64,000 bases of DNA from RPQJ01 sp963706535 (GTDB lineage: Bacteria > Pseudomonadota > Gammaproteobacteria > Steroidobacterales > Steroidobacteraceae). The first letter of the stretch is position 1. Each line of letters opens with the position of its first letter. The translations under genes were made by a program, and so were the position numbers. The stretch is taken from positions 531,957-595,956 of the forward strand of contig CAVPMU010000012.1 in assembly GCA_963706535.1 (NCBI GenBank), written 5' to 3'. Under the pieces are notes generated by a model. The model was not told the DNA's origin. It was given only the letters and a program-made list of their open reading frames with translations, and searched no databases. Below, one piece after another: positions 34,581-42,714 of this stretch.

Positions 34581-34784
34581 TCAGTGCCGCGGCGGCTGGC
34601 CGGACGACTCATCGTCATCGGGCCACGAGTTCGCGATCTCCTCGCCGGGGATCGAGCGCTGCTCGCTCACCCACGCGCCGAGGTCGATCAGCTTGCAGCG
34701 CTCGCTGCAGAACGGCCGGAACGGCGAGTCGGGCGACCACGCCACGGGCCGCTGGCAGGTGGGGCAGGGAACGGTGCGGGCCAT
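34581..34784 (-). CDS. yacG: DNA gyrase inhibitor YacG
   Basis: YacG is a small zinc protein that binds gyrase GyrB. The 67-residue product has both metal half-sites, CPTC (residues 7-10) and CSERC (about 26-30), and the family ending LIDLGAWVSEQRSIPGEE followed by an acidic, Pro-rich tail. It starts four bases after the zapD stop. The zapD-yacG-coaE neighbourhood near pilD is typical of gammaproteobacteria. Confidence 0.93.
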   Translation of the reverse strand: MARTVPCPTCQRPVAWSPDSPFRPFCSERCKLIDLGAWVSEQRSIPGEEIANSWPDDDESSGQPPRH

Positions 34785-34788
34785 CGCC

Positions 34789-35595
34789 TCAGGTGCAGGT
34801 CGACAACGTGAAGCGCACGTCCTCGGTGGTCTGGATCGGGCGCGTGCCGGCGTCCTGCCAGACCAGGAAGCGGATGCTGCAGCGATAGTGGCTGCCGCTG
34901 ATCTCGGGGTAGATGTCCGTGCCCGCGGGCAGCGAGATGCGGATCATCTGCGCCGGCACGTCGCGGTCGAGCTGCAGGTGGAACACGCCGTTCGGCGCGA
35001 CCTCGGAGCGCGAGCGCGCCTGTTCGCGCGCCATCCACAGCAGTTCGCCGACGGCATCGCCCAGCGGGCGGATCACCGCCAGCCAGTGCGCGAAGTCCGC
35101 GCCACGGATCTCGTCCGGCTGGTTGAGCCAGTGCGTGTAGTCGGGCAGGTCGAACTCGCAGGTGCCGCCCGGGATGGTGCTGCGGTGCTTGATCGCGTTC
35201 AGGAACTCCGAGTCGCGCAGCTTCTGCATGAAGAGCGCGCCGACGTTGCTCAGCTCCTCGCGCATGCGGTGCAGCTTGGTGAGCAGCGCACGGAGCCGCG
35301 CCGCGTCCACGCCCGGGCGCGTGGTGTAGGCCGCGAGCTGGCTCATCTGCCGCTCGAGTTCCTTGAGCACCTCGCCGCGCACGTCGCCGCGCTGGGTGAT
35401 CGCGAGGACCTCGAGCAGCGAGGAGACCGCCGCACGGGTCGACCACGGGTCGGCCCTGGTGTGGTGGTGGACGGCCTGCTGGTAGAGGAAGTCGAGGCGC
35501 AGGAAATTGCGCATCCGCTCGTTGAGCGGCTGCTCGAAGACGATAACGCGTGTAGCCGCGTCCACCGAGGGCACTGCGGCCTCGTTTGCATTCAT
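34789..35595 (-). CDS. zapD: Cell division protein ZapD
   Basis: ZapD binds the C-terminal tail of FtsZ and bundles filaments. The 268-residue protein has VIVFEQPLNERMRNFLRLDFLY and RADPWSTRAAVSSLLEVL in its helical half, then the beta domain with FNVTLQ-like VFHLQLDRDVPAQMIRISLP, ending HYRCSIRFLVWQD. Length and motifs are standard. It heads the minus-strand zapD-yacG-tpm run and is divergent from the BrnT-like gene. Confidence 0.93.
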   Translation of the reverse strand: MNANEAAVPSVDAATRVIVFEQPLNERMRNFLRLDFLYQQAVHHHTRADPWSTRAAVSSLLEVLAITQRGDVRGEVLKELERQMSQLAAYTTRPGVDAARLRALLTKLHRMREELSNVGALFMQKLRDSEFLNAIKHRSTIPGGTCEFDLPDYTHWLNQPDEIRGADFAHWLAVIRPLGDAVGELLWMAREQARSRSEVAPNGVFHLQLDRDVPAQMIRISLPAGTDIYPEISGSHYRCSIRFLVWQDAGTRPIQTTEDVRFTLSTCT

Positions 35596-35713
35596 GATCG
35601 TTATTCTGCTCTAGGGGCGCGCAGCGGCACAACCTGTCCGGTCGAGGCAATCTTCGCCAATCCCGTCACATTTGCGGGCGGCGTGGCGGCCTCGGCCGGG
35701 ACATGCTGGAGGC

Positions 35714-36061
35714 ATGGAAAGGACTGTGTATGATAGTAATATACAGGACGTGGTGGACCTGGCGCGGATCACGGGCTTCGACTGGGATGCGGGGAACCGC
35801 GGGAAGAATCTGCGTCATTCGGTCTCCGACGCAGAGGCAGAGCAGGTGTTCTTCAGCGTGCCGCTGCTGATCCTGGTCGATGGCAGCCATGGCGAGACCG
35901 AGCCGAGATTCCACGCGCTGGGCCAGACTGTCGCCTCGAGGCGTTTGCACGTGACGTTCGCCCTCAGGGGCGACGGCACGTTGATCCGGGTGATCTCCGC
36001 AAGAGACATGCATCGGAAGGAGCGGGCCGCCTATGAAAGCAAAGCTCAAGAAAGTCCCTAA
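35714..36061 (+). CDS. BrnT-like toxin (DUF497)
   Basis: BrnT toxins are small RelE-fold ribonucleases. GFDWDAGNRGKNLRHSVSDAE matches the BrnT FEWDxxKxxxNxxKHGVxF opening, and LIRVISARDMHRKERAAYE is the conserved C-terminal IRIISAR-x5-ER-xxYE motif. ATG 35714 gives 115 residues with GGAGG too close to it. An AT-rich TATGATAGTAATATA (35729) just downstream could be a -10 region, in which case GTG 35750 or 35753 would be the start and the protein about 100 residues. The 3' end overlaps the antitoxin gene by 29 bases. Confidence 0.8.
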   Translation: MERTVYDSNIQDVVDLARITGFDWDAGNRGKNLRHSVSDAEAEQVFFSVPLLILVDGSHGETEPRFHALGQTVASRRLHVTFALRGDGTLIRVISARDMHRKERAAYESKAQESP

Positions 36062-36302
36062 GCTCAAGTCCGAGGAGGCCGAGCGGGCCTTCTGGGGGAC
36101 GAGGGACAGCGCGGACTATCTCGACTGGTCCCGGGCGACGGCCGTGCGGCTCGCCAGTCTCAAGCCGTCCACGGAGACGATCTCGTTGCGCCTCCCGAAG
36201 CACCTCCTGGATGGCATTCGCGTCGCCGCTAATGCGCGGGACGTGCCATACCAGTCGCTGATCAAGCTGTGGCTGCAGGAGAAGCTGGAGGAGCGGCGAT
36301 GA
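36033..36302 (+). CDS. BrnA/CopG-like antitoxin
   Basis: This 89-residue protein is the probable antitoxin of the BrnT-like toxin. Its C-terminal half is a ribbon-helix-helix of the CopG type: TETISLRLPKHLLDGIRVAANARDV then PYQSLIKLWLQEKLEERR. The N-terminal part (SEEAERAFWGTRDSADYLDWSRA) is the usual toxin-neutralising segment of this antitoxin family. GGAAGGAG lies upstream of the ATG inside the toxin gene. The stop overlaps a third small reading frame as ATGA. Confidence 0.82.
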   Translation: MKAKLKKVPKLKSEEAERAFWGTRDSADYLDWSRATAVRLASLKPSTETISLRLPKHLLDGIRVAANARDVPYQSLIKLWLQEKLEERR

Positions 36303-36496
36303 AAGTTGCAGGAAAGAGTCACGCCGTCCGGGCCAGGTGTGCGCTCACGAGAATGCGTCGCCTTCGGGGGAAACTGGCGGCGCGTAGCGTATCGCTGAGC
36401 ATGATTCTCGAGGACGGCGAGACGCTGCGCGAACTCGCGTATTCAGATTGCAATGGCCGATCCGGAAGGACCGTCAGGGAGAGCCGTGATTCCTAG
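36299..36496 (+). CDS. Small unknown protein coupled to the antitoxin gene
   Basis: The ATGA overlap with the antitoxin stop suggests translational coupling. The 65-residue product MKVAGKSHAVRARCALTRMR continues with a basic helix (RLRGKLAARS) and SMILEDGETLRELAYSD. I do not recognise a family. It could be a third component, a remnant of an adjacent gene, or chance. Its 3' end overlaps the end of convergent coaE by four bases. Confidence 0.4.
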   Translation: MKVAGKSHAVRARCALTRMRRLRGKLAARSVSLSMILEDGETLRELAYSDCNGRSGRTVRESRDS

Positions 36497-37098
36497 CTTC
36501 CGGTCGCCAACCGCCGATACTTCTCGTCCAGCTGCACAACCGTCGCCCGCAGGTCGTCCACGCGCCCCGTGTTGCGCACGATGTCGTCCGCCATCGCGAG
36601 CCGCTCGGCACGCGTCGCCTGTGCGTTGAGCGACGCCTGCGCCTGCTCGCGCGTGACGCCGTCGCGCCACATCAGCCGCTCGACCTGCAGTTCCTCGGGC
36701 ACGTCCACCAGCAGCACGCGGTCGACGTGGTCGCGCCGCTTGCCCTCGGTGAAGAGCGGGATCACGAGGACCTGGTAGGCGCCTCCCGCCGCGCGTGACT
36801 GGTGTTCCATTTCGCTCCGGATGGCGGGATGAAGGATCGCCTCGAGGCGTCGCCTGGCCTCAGGGTCGGAAAAGACGCGCTCGCGCATGCGGCGACGGTC
36901 GATGCGCCCGTCGCCGCCGAGCATCTCTGGTCCGAAGGCCTCGACGACCGCCGCGAGCGCGGGTTGCCCCGGCTCGACGACCTCGCGGGCGATGACGTCG
37001 GTGTCGATCACCGGCACGCCGAGTTCGGCGAAGAGATTCGCGACCGTGGTCTTGCCGCTGGCGATGCCGCCGGTGAGGGCGACGCGGAATGCGGGCAT
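36493..37098 (-). CDS. coaE: Dephospho-CoA kinase CoaE
   Basis: CoaE performs the last step of coenzyme A synthesis. ATG 37098 gives MPAFRVALTGGIASGKTTVA with the P-loop GGIASGKTT, then VPVIDTDVIAREVVEPGQ, ILHPAIRSEM, VLVIPLFTEG and VLLVDVPEELQVERLMWRDG, all family motifs. Length is 201 residues. It lies between pilD and zapD. The intergenic region upstream is unusually long (387 bases) and holds LexA-like and boxA-like sites. Confidence 0.95.
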   Translation of the reverse strand: MPAFRVALTGGIASGKTTVANLFAELGVPVIDTDVIAREVVEPGQPALAAVVEAFGPEMLGGDGRIDRRRMRERVFSDPEARRRLEAILHPAIRSEMEHQSRAAGGAYQVLVIPLFTEGKRRDHVDRVLLVDVPEELQVERLMWRDGVTREQAQASLNAQATRAERLAMADDIVRNTGRVDDLRATVVQLDEKYRRLATGS

Positions 37099-37314
37099 GT
37101 CAGCCGTGGCCAACCTGGTCCGTGCGAATCGATCGACTGTCCATGACGCACCTCGGTCGCGATTGTCACCGCATGGAAGTGACCACTCAAGGGCGATGCC
37201 AAACGAGGAGGGCGACGCTTCAGCTGAAACGTTGCAACCAGTCATCGCCGCGGCGCGATGAACGGCGAATTCCGCTGAAACGCCCAGCCCTCACCGATTT
37301 CATCCATCTGGAGT

Positions 37315-37326
37315 TTGTTAAAGAGC
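37315..37326 (-). promoter_or_regulatory. boxA-like antitermination sequence upstream of coaE
   Basis: On the reverse strand the sequence is GCTCTTTAACAA, identical to the core boxA of rRNA operons, where NusB/NusE bind nascent RNA. It lies 217 bases before the coaE start in the sense orientation. No rRNA gene is in the window. It may be a leader or spacer relic, or may act on a coaE transcript. Confidence 0.5.
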
Positions 37327-37385
37327 CGGTGTCGGACGGGCGGCGCGGTACGCACTCGCTCACAGGCGTCTCACCGATGGGTCGA

Positions 37386-37401
37386 CTGTACTTACATACA
37401 G
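37386..37401. promoter_or_regulatory. LexA-type SOS box
   Basis: CTGTACTTACATACAG fits the gammaproteobacterial consensus CTG-N10-CAG, with the preferred CTGT and ACAG ends and an AT-rich centre. The nearest genes it could control are coaE (minus strand, 288 bases away) or an unannotated short plus-strand transcript. Neither is a classical SOS gene. Confidence 0.55.
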
Positions 37402-37485
37402 CATGAAGGACTACGCGCATTTCTGTCGCGTTCATGCAGAAATCATCAGCGAATCGCTGAGGTCGCGACCGACAGCGCGGCAAAG

Positions 37486-38409
37486 CTACCGATCGAGCCC
37501 CGAGAACGCGAGGTAGCCGCCGACGATCTGCGGGCCCCACATGAGCGCGATCCAGCCGGCCACGGCGAGGTAGGGGCCGAAGGGGATGGGGATGTTGCGG
37601 TCGCGGCCGCGCACGGCGATCAGCACGATGCCGATCACGGCGCCCGCGAAGGCGGAGAACAGGATGATGAGCGGCAGCATCTGCCAGCCCATCCACGCGC
37701 CGAATGCACCGAGCAGCTTGAAGTCGCCGTAACCCATGCCTTCCTTGCCGGTGACGAGCTTGAAGGCCCAGTAGACGGCCCACAGGCTCAGGTAGCCCGC
37801 GGCTGCGCCGATGATCGCCGACCTGGGGTCTGCGGGCATCGGTGGAGTGAGGCCCGCGTTCCACGCCAGCGCCAGCAGCAGGCCCAGCCACAGCAGCGGC
37901 AGGGTGATGACGTCCGGGAGGATCTGGTGGTCGAGGTCGATCACCGTGAGCGCAACGAGCGCCCAGGTGAAGGCCAGCGCTGCCAGGGTCTGCCAGTGCC
38001 AGCCGAAGCGCCAGGCCACGATCGCGGAGAGGATCGCCGTCGCGAGTTCGACGATGGGGTAGCGTGGGGAGATCTTCGCCCTGCAGTTCGCACACTTGCC
38101 GCCCAGCAGCAGGTAGCTCACGACCGGGACGTTCTGGTGCGACTTGATCGGGGCACCGCAGAGGGGACAGGCGGAGCGGGGGACGAAAAGATTATAAGAG
38201 GCTGAGGGCTGTGGGCTGTGGGCTGTGGGGGAGGAATCGGAGGGAGAGGCGGAGAGCATTTCGGTGGCCTGCTCGCGCCACTGGCGATCGAGCATGATCG
38301 GCAGGCGGTGGATGACGACGTTCAGGAAACTGCCCACCAGCAGCGACAGGATGAACACGCTGCCGACCAGCAGCGCCGGTGTTTCCGCAAAGACCTCGAA
38401 TACCGTCAT
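37486..38409 (-). CDS. pilD: Type IV prepilin peptidase/N-methyltransferase PilD
   Basis: PilD cleaves the prepilin leader after glycine and methylates the new N-terminus. The 307-residue membrane protein has VGSFLNVVIHRLPIMLDRQW, the zinc tetrad CPLCG...CANC, and the catalytic aspartates in DLDHQILPD and GMGYGDFKLLG. Between the first helix and the cysteine motif, residues about 55-68 read SSPTAHSPQPSA, which is direct translation of GGCTGTG heptamer units (38200-38230, reverse strand). This replaces or lengthens the short linker seen in other PilD proteins without shifting the frame. Confidence 0.95.
   Translation of the reverse strand: MTVFEVFAETPALLVGSVFILSLLVGSFLNVVIHRLPIMLDRQWREQATEMLSASPSDSSPTAHSPQPSASYNLFVPRSACPLCGAPIKSHQNVPVVSYLLLGGKCANCRAKISPRYPIVELATAILSAIVAWRFGWHWQTLAALAFTWALVALTVIDLDHQILPDVITLPLLWLGLLLALAWNAGLTPPMPADPRSAIIGAAAGYLSLWAVYWAFKLVTGKEGMGYGDFKLLGAFGAWMGWQMLPLIILFSAFAGAVIGIVLIAVRGRDRNIPIPFGPYLAVAGWIALMWGPQIVGGYLAFSGLDR
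38200..38230. repeat. GGCTGTG heptamer array inside the pilD coding sequence
   Basis: Four 7-bp units (GGCTGAG then three GGCTGTG) plus GGG lie within pilD. There is no opposing arm, so this is a half-element. With its flanks it encodes PTAHSPQPSA in the linker before the zinc-binding cysteines. Confidence 0.88.
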
Positions 38410-38431
38410 CCTGTGCCTCGCCTATAGGAAA

Positions 38432-38452
38432 ACGCCGCGCAAAGCGCGGCGT
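38432..38452 (-). terminator. Rho-independent terminator-like hairpin between pilC and pilD
   Basis: On the reverse strand ACGCCGCGC pairs perfectly with GCGCGGCGT around a TTT loop and is followed by TTTTCC. It lies downstream of pilC and upstream of pilD, preceded by GAAGAGG as in the other composite elements. It would reduce read-through from pilBC into pilD. Confidence 0.65.
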
Positions 38453-38458
38453 CCTCTT

Positions 38459-38497
38459 CTCTTACCCACAGCCCACAGCCTTCAGCCCACAGCCCTC
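38459..38497. repeat. GGCTGTG heptamer half-element after pilC
   Basis: Reading with pilC, the base after the stop begins GAAGAGGGCTGTGGGCTGAA and then GGCTGTG GGCTGTG GGTAAGAG, leading into the terminator hairpin. The opposing arm is missing on the pilD side; related units occur 230 bases further on, inside pilD. Confidence 0.83.
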
Positions 38498-38500
38498 TTC

Positions 38501-39718
38501 CTAGATGACTGCGCCGAGCTTGAAGATCGGCAGGTACATGGCCACCACCAGGCCGCCGACCAGCGTGCCGAGGATCACCATGATCAGCGGCTCGAGCAGG
38601 CTGGACAGGCCGTCCACCGCGGCATCGACGTCCGCTTCGTAGAAGTCGGCCACCTTGCTGGCCATTTCATCCAGCGAGCCGGATTCCTCGCCGACGGCGA
38701 TCATCTGCACGACCATGTTCGGGAACAGGCCGGTGTTTTCCATCGCGCGCTGCATGCGCAGACCCGTCGAGATCTCGTCGCGCATTTTCATCGTCGCGTC
38801 CTGGTATACGATGTTGCCGGTCGCGCCTGCCACTGACTTCATTGCCTCGACCAATGGAACGCCTGCGCCGAACATGGTGGCGAGGGTGCGGGCGAAACGC
38901 GCGATGGCCGCCTTTTTCAGGATCGGCCCGATGACCGGGATCTGCAGCGAGAGGCGGTCGAGGAATTGGCGCATAGGCCGGGATCGCTTGTACGAGTATC
39001 CAAATCCTATGCCGGCAGCGACGACGACGATGAGCAGAATCCAACCTTTGTCCTGCATCCAGCGGGACATGGCGATCACCATCGCCGTGAATGCAGGCAG
39101 ATCGGCGCCGAAACCCTTGAACAGGCTTTCGAACTGCGGGATCACGAACAGCAGCAGGATGACCGTGACGATGATCGCCACCGCCAGGACTGCGGCAGGG
39201 TAAAAAAGGGCCTTCTTGATCTTCTTCTTGAGGGCCTCGGTCTTTTCCTTGTAGGTCGCGATCTTGTCCAGCACGGTCTCGAGCGCGCCGGCGTGTTCGC
39301 CAGCTTCGACGAGGTTTACGAACAGGTCGTCGAAATAGAGCGGGTGCTTGGCCAGCGCCTGGTTGAGCGCGTTACCCGTCTCGATGTCGGACTTGATGGC
39401 GAGGATCAGCTTCTGCATCGCCGGCTTGTCGTGCCCGACGCCGATGATCTCGAAGGCCTGCACCATCGGGATGCCGGCGGTAAGCATGGTCGCGAGCTGG
39501 CGGGCGAAAATGGCAATGTCTTCCGCCGTGACCTTGCCATCGCTCTTGAACCACTGCCGCTCCTTGCGGATCTTCGACGCAGCAATGCCCTGGCGCCGCA
39601 GGTCGGCGCGCATCTCCAGCTCGTCCTTGGCGAGGCCCCGGCCCTTGACCCGGTTGCCCTTCTTGTCCTTGCCTTCCCAGAGGAACGGGAACTGTTTGCC
39701 TGCAATCACTTCAGCCAT
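38501..39718 (-). CDS. pilC: Type IV pilus inner-membrane platform protein PilC
   Basis: PilC is the GspF-family platform on which the PilB motor acts. The 405-residue protein contains two GspF domains: FARQLATMLTAGIPMVQAFEIIG (about residues 70-92) and FARTLATMFGAGVPLVEAMKSV (about 272-293). Each is followed by helices ending in membrane segments such as YPAAVLAVAIIVTVILLLFV and LLEPLIMVILGTLVGGLVVAMYLP. The gene lies between pilB and pilD on the minus strand, separated from each by heptamer half-elements. Confidence 0.96.
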   Translation of the reverse strand: MAEVIAGKQFPFLWEGKDKKGNRVKGRGLAKDELEMRADLRRQGIAASKIRKERQWFKSDGKVTAEDIAIFARQLATMLTAGIPMVQAFEIIGVGHDKPAMQKLILAIKSDIETGNALNQALAKHPLYFDDLFVNLVEAGEHAGALETVLDKIATYKEKTEALKKKIKKALFYPAAVLAVAIIVTVILLLFVIPQFESLFKGFGADLPAFTAMVIAMSRWMQDKGWILLIVVVAAGIGFGYSYKRSRPMRQFLDRLSLQIPVIGPILKKAAIARFARTLATMFGAGVPLVEAMKSVAGATGNIVYQDATMKMRDEISTGLRMQRAMENTGLFPNMVVQMIAVGEESGSLDEMASKVADFYEADVDAAVDGLSSLLEPLIMVILGTLVGGLVVAMYLPIFKLGAVI

Positions 39719-39738
39719 TTGGTTCTCGCCCTGTGTCC

Positions 39739-39773
39739 TTTCCTACAGCCTACAGCCCACAGCCCACAGCCTC
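39739..39773. repeat. GGCTGTG heptamer half-element between pilB and pilC
   Basis: Reading with pilB, GGCGAGGCTGTGGGCTGTGG follows the stop codon and continues with GGCTGTA units into TAGGAAAGG. Only one arm is present, within a 58-base intergenic gap, and no terminator core is seen. AAGGACACAGG downstream could contribute to the pilC ribosome site. Confidence 0.8.
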
Positions 39774-39776
39774 GCC

Positions 39777-41516
39777 TCAGTCCACCGTCACGCGGTTGAT
39801 CTCGTCGAGGCTCGTGACGCCGTCGCGGACCTTTTTCAGCGCCGACTGGCGCAGGCCCCACACGCCCTCGCGCACGGCCTGTTCCTTGATATGCATCACA
39901 TTGCCGCCTTCCATGATGATCCGGCCGATCTCCTCGGAGACCGGCATGACCTCGTAGATTCCCGTGCGGCCCTTATACCCGTCCGTACACTGGGTGCAAC
40001 CGACAGGGGCGAAAATCTGGAGACCGCTCGCGATTTCTTCGTGCGAAAAGCCCTCCTTGAGCAGGGCCTCTTCCGGGATGTCCACTTTCTGCTTGCAGGT
40101 ACTGCAGAGCTTCCTCGCCAGGCGCTGCGCAATGATCAGCGTGACGGACGTCGCAATTGCATAGGGCTTCACGCCCATGTCGACCAGGCGGGTCAGGGTC
40201 TTGGGCGCGTCGTTCGTGTGCAGCGTGGAGAGCACCAGGTGGCCGGTCTGCGCGGCCTTCAAGGCGATCTCGGCGGTCTCGATGTCGCGGATTTCACCGA
40301 CCATGATGATGTCCGGGTCCTGGCGCAGGAAGGCGCGCAGGGCTCCCGCAAAGGTCAGGCCCACCTTCGGATTGACGTTCACCTGGTTGACGCCGGGCAG
40401 CATGATTTCGACGGGGTCTTCGGCCGTCGAGATGTTGGTGTCCTCGGTATTGAGGATGTTGAGGCCGGTGTAGAGGGACACGGTCTTGCCGCTGCCCGTC
40501 GGTCCGGTCACGAGGATCATGCCGTGCGGCTTCGACAGCGCGTCGAGATACAGTGCCTTCTGGAACGGCTCGTAGCCGAGCGAATCGATGCCAAGCGTGG
40601 CACTCGACGAGTCGAGGATACGCATCACGATCTTCTCGCCGAAGAGCGTCGGGCAGGTGCTCAGGCGGAAGTCGATGGACCGGTTCTTCGAGATCCTCAT
40701 CTTGATGCGGCCGTCCTGGGGGACGCGCCGCTCGGCGATGTCGAGCCGCGACATGACCTTGAGCCGGGCCGCGAGCTTGATGGCCAGCTGGACTGGCGGG
40801 TTGGCCACTTCCTTCAGCACGCCGTCGAGCCGGAAGCGGATCCGATAGGACCTCTCGTATGGCTCGAAGTGGATGTCGGAGGCGCCGCGCTTGATGGCGT
40901 CCAGCATCACCTTGTTGACGAAGCGGACGATCGGGGCATCCTCGACGTCGGCCCGTTCCACCCCTTCGTCAGACGCTTGCTCGTCCGAGGTGACTTCGAG
41001 ACTGTCCAGTTCGAAGTCGTCGCCCGCCAGTTCGGGCATGGCCGCGTCGGCCTGCTCGATCGACTTGGTCAACAGCCGGTCGAGCTTGTCTTCCTCGACC
41101 ACGACGGCATCGACGGAGAGGCCGGTCGCGAACTTGACCTCATCGAGCGCGTGCAGGTTGGTCGGGTCGGAGACCGCCACGAAGAGCCGCTTGCCTCGCT
41201 TGACGAGCGGCAACACCCGATGACGGCGGAGCGTCTTCTCGCTGACCAGCCGGACGATCTCGAAGTCCGGTTGAATCGCATCCAGGTCCAGCAGGGGGGC
41301 GCCGAACTCCTGGGAAGCGGCAATTGCCACCTCGCGGGCGTCGGCCATATTGTGCTCGACGATGTAGGTGACGACGCTGACCCGGCGTTCGCGGGAGGCC
41401 GCCAGGGCGTCGACCATGGCGCATTCGGTGACCAGCCCGTCTATGACCAGACGCTGGGGCAATCCCTGCAGGCCACCCCGGCTGCCTGTGGTCGCGATAA
41501 CGGCGTTGTCATTCAT
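39777..41516 (-). CDS. pilB: Type IV pilus assembly ATPase PilB
   Basis: PilB is the cytoplasmic hexameric motor for pilus extension. The 579-residue protein has the N-terminal MshEN/T2SSE domain, then Walker A GPTGSGKTVSLY (about residue 335), the Asp box, Walker B with IIMVGEIRDIETAEIA and a His box. The tetracysteine zinc motif is CSTC...CTQC. It heads the minus-strand pilBCD run. pilA, usually nearby, is 17 kb away beyond the polysaccharide cluster. Confidence 0.96.
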   Translation of the reverse strand: MNDNAVIATTGSRGGLQGLPQRLVIDGLVTECAMVDALAASRERRVSVVTYIVEHNMADAREVAIAASQEFGAPLLDLDAIQPDFEIVRLVSEKTLRRHRVLPLVKRGKRLFVAVSDPTNLHALDEVKFATGLSVDAVVVEEDKLDRLLTKSIEQADAAMPELAGDDFELDSLEVTSDEQASDEGVERADVEDAPIVRFVNKVMLDAIKRGASDIHFEPYERSYRIRFRLDGVLKEVANPPVQLAIKLAARLKVMSRLDIAERRVPQDGRIKMRISKNRSIDFRLSTCPTLFGEKIVMRILDSSSATLGIDSLGYEPFQKALYLDALSKPHGMILVTGPTGSGKTVSLYTGLNILNTEDTNISTAEDPVEIMLPGVNQVNVNPKVGLTFAGALRAFLRQDPDIIMVGEIRDIETAEIALKAAQTGHLVLSTLHTNDAPKTLTRLVDMGVKPYAIATSVTLIIAQRLARKLCSTCKQKVDIPEEALLKEGFSHEEIASGLQIFAPVGCTQCTDGYKGRTGIYEVMPVSEEIGRIIMEGGNVMHIKEQAVREGVWGLRQSALKKVRDGVTSLDEINRVTVD

Positions 41517-41940
41517 TTACTGTGTTGATCCGATGGTCTGGTCGCGTTGCGGCGTGAGCAAACGTGGCAAATGTTAACTTGCGGTGGTGATTCTCTTACC
41601 CACTGGACCGGGCCGGGGCGACCTACGTCACGGATTACAAAGGCAAATGGGCCGACCCATAGGGCAACGGATTCATGCTGGACATAATACAGTCCATGTC
41701 GTTATAGGGGTAACGGGGTAGGGGACTTGGCCATTTCCAGCTCAACCATGACCGTTCGTGCCGGGGAACTGGCGCGTCCGGAGGGGGGATCGGACAGGCC
41801 TGCGGACTCGCCCGCGCTCCCGGCCTTGCTGGTGGCCGTCGCCTGGACATCCTTGGGCAGAGCGGACCAGCTTCCGTTTGCCCGATCGCGCCACACGCCC
41901 AATCGGTGTCGCCCCAGACGCCAGTAACGAGGGACGCACA
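41517..41940. other. Intergenic region between pilB and the polysaccharide operon
   Basis: About 420 bases separating divergent pilB and rfbF. It must hold both promoters. GGACATAATACAGTCC (about 41679-41694) is a short inverted repeat with an AT-rich centre, and GTTATAGGGGTAACGGGG follows. I found no clear -35/-10 pair, JUMPstart/ops motif or sigma-54 site. The open frame extending upstream of rfbF across this stretch shows no conserved protein features. Confidence 0.45.
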
Positions 41941-42714
41941 ATGAAGGCAGTAATTCTCGCCGGGGGCGTCGGCTCCCGTTTGATGGAAGAGACCATCGCG
42001 CGCCCAAAGCCGATGGTTGAAATCGGCGGCAAACCGATCCTCTGGCACATCATGAAGGTATACGCACACCACGGTATCAACGATTTCATCGTCTGCCTGG
42101 GATATCGCGGCTACGTGATCAAAGAGTACTTTGCCAACTATTTTCTGCACATGTCGGACGTGACGTTCGACATTGCAGCGAACAGCATCGAAGTCCATCA
42201 GCAGCGGGCCGAACCTTGGCGAGTGACCCTGGTGGATACCGGTGAGAAGAGTCAGACCGGTGGCCGGCTGAAACGAGTCTCGGACTACGTCAAGGGCGAA
42301 CAGGCATTCTGCTTTACGTACGGAGATGGTCTGAGCGACGTGGACATAGGCGCCTTGGTCGCTTTCCACGAAGCCCACGGCAAATGGGCCACCGTCACCG
42401 CTGTGCGACCGCCTGGACGCTACGGCGCCCTCGAGCAAGATGGTCCGCGGGTCACGAGCTTTACGGAGAAGCCCCGTGGCGACGGAGGCATGATCAACGG
42501 CGGTTTCTTCGTTCTCTCGCCGAAGTGCCTGGAACTGATCGAGGACGACCAGACCCCCTGGGAAGGCGAACCGGTTACGCAACTTGCGCGCATGGGCCAG
42601 ATGATGGCCTATGAGCACCTCGGGTTCTGGCATCCGATGGACACGCTGCGGGAGAAGAACCAACTCGAGGCCCTGTGGGAAAGCGGCCAGGCACCGTGGA
42701 GGAAGTGGTCCTGA
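41941..42714 (+). CDS. rfbF: Glucose-1-phosphate cytidylyltransferase
   Basis: This enzyme makes CDP-glucose, the entry point for CDP-linked 3,6-dideoxyhexoses. The 257-residue protein starts MKAVILAGGVGSRLMEETIA with the nucleotide-binding signature, then RPKPMVEIGGKPILWHIMK, TYGDGLSDVDIGALV and FTEKPRGDGGMINGGFFVL. GAGGGACG precedes the ATG. It is the first gene of a long plus-strand operon and overlaps rfbG by 19 bases. Confidence 0.95.
   Translation: MKAVILAGGVGSRLMEETIARPKPMVEIGGKPILWHIMKVYAHHGINDFIVCLGYRGYVIKEYFANYFLHMSDVTFDIAANSIEVHQQRAEPWRVTLVDTGEKSQTGGRLKRVSDYVKGEQAFCFTYGDGLSDVDIGALVAFHEAHGKWATVTAVRPPGRYGALEQDGPRVTSFTEKPRGDGGMINGGFFVLSPKCLELIEDDQTPWEGEPVTQLARMGQMMAYEHLGFWHPMDTLREKNQLEALWESGQAPWRKWS

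Larger units (their letters stand above)
37099..37485. other. Long intergenic region between coaE and pilD
   Basis: About 390 bases without a supported gene. Apart from the LexA-like box (37386) and boxA-like site (37315) annotated separately, it contains the repeated motif TCAGCTGAAACG near 37220 and a related CCGCTGAAACGCC near 37271. A 37-codon frame (37403-37516, MKDYAHFCRVHAEIISESLR) starts two bases after the LexA box but has no ribosome site and runs into pilD, so I do not call it a gene. Confidence 0.5.

Noticed and set aside
37403..37516. Short SOS-controlled peptide gene (MKDYAHFCRVHAEIISESLR...)
   Set aside because: It starts two bases after the LexA-like box, has no ribosome site, and runs into the pilD 3' end; kept only as a note.
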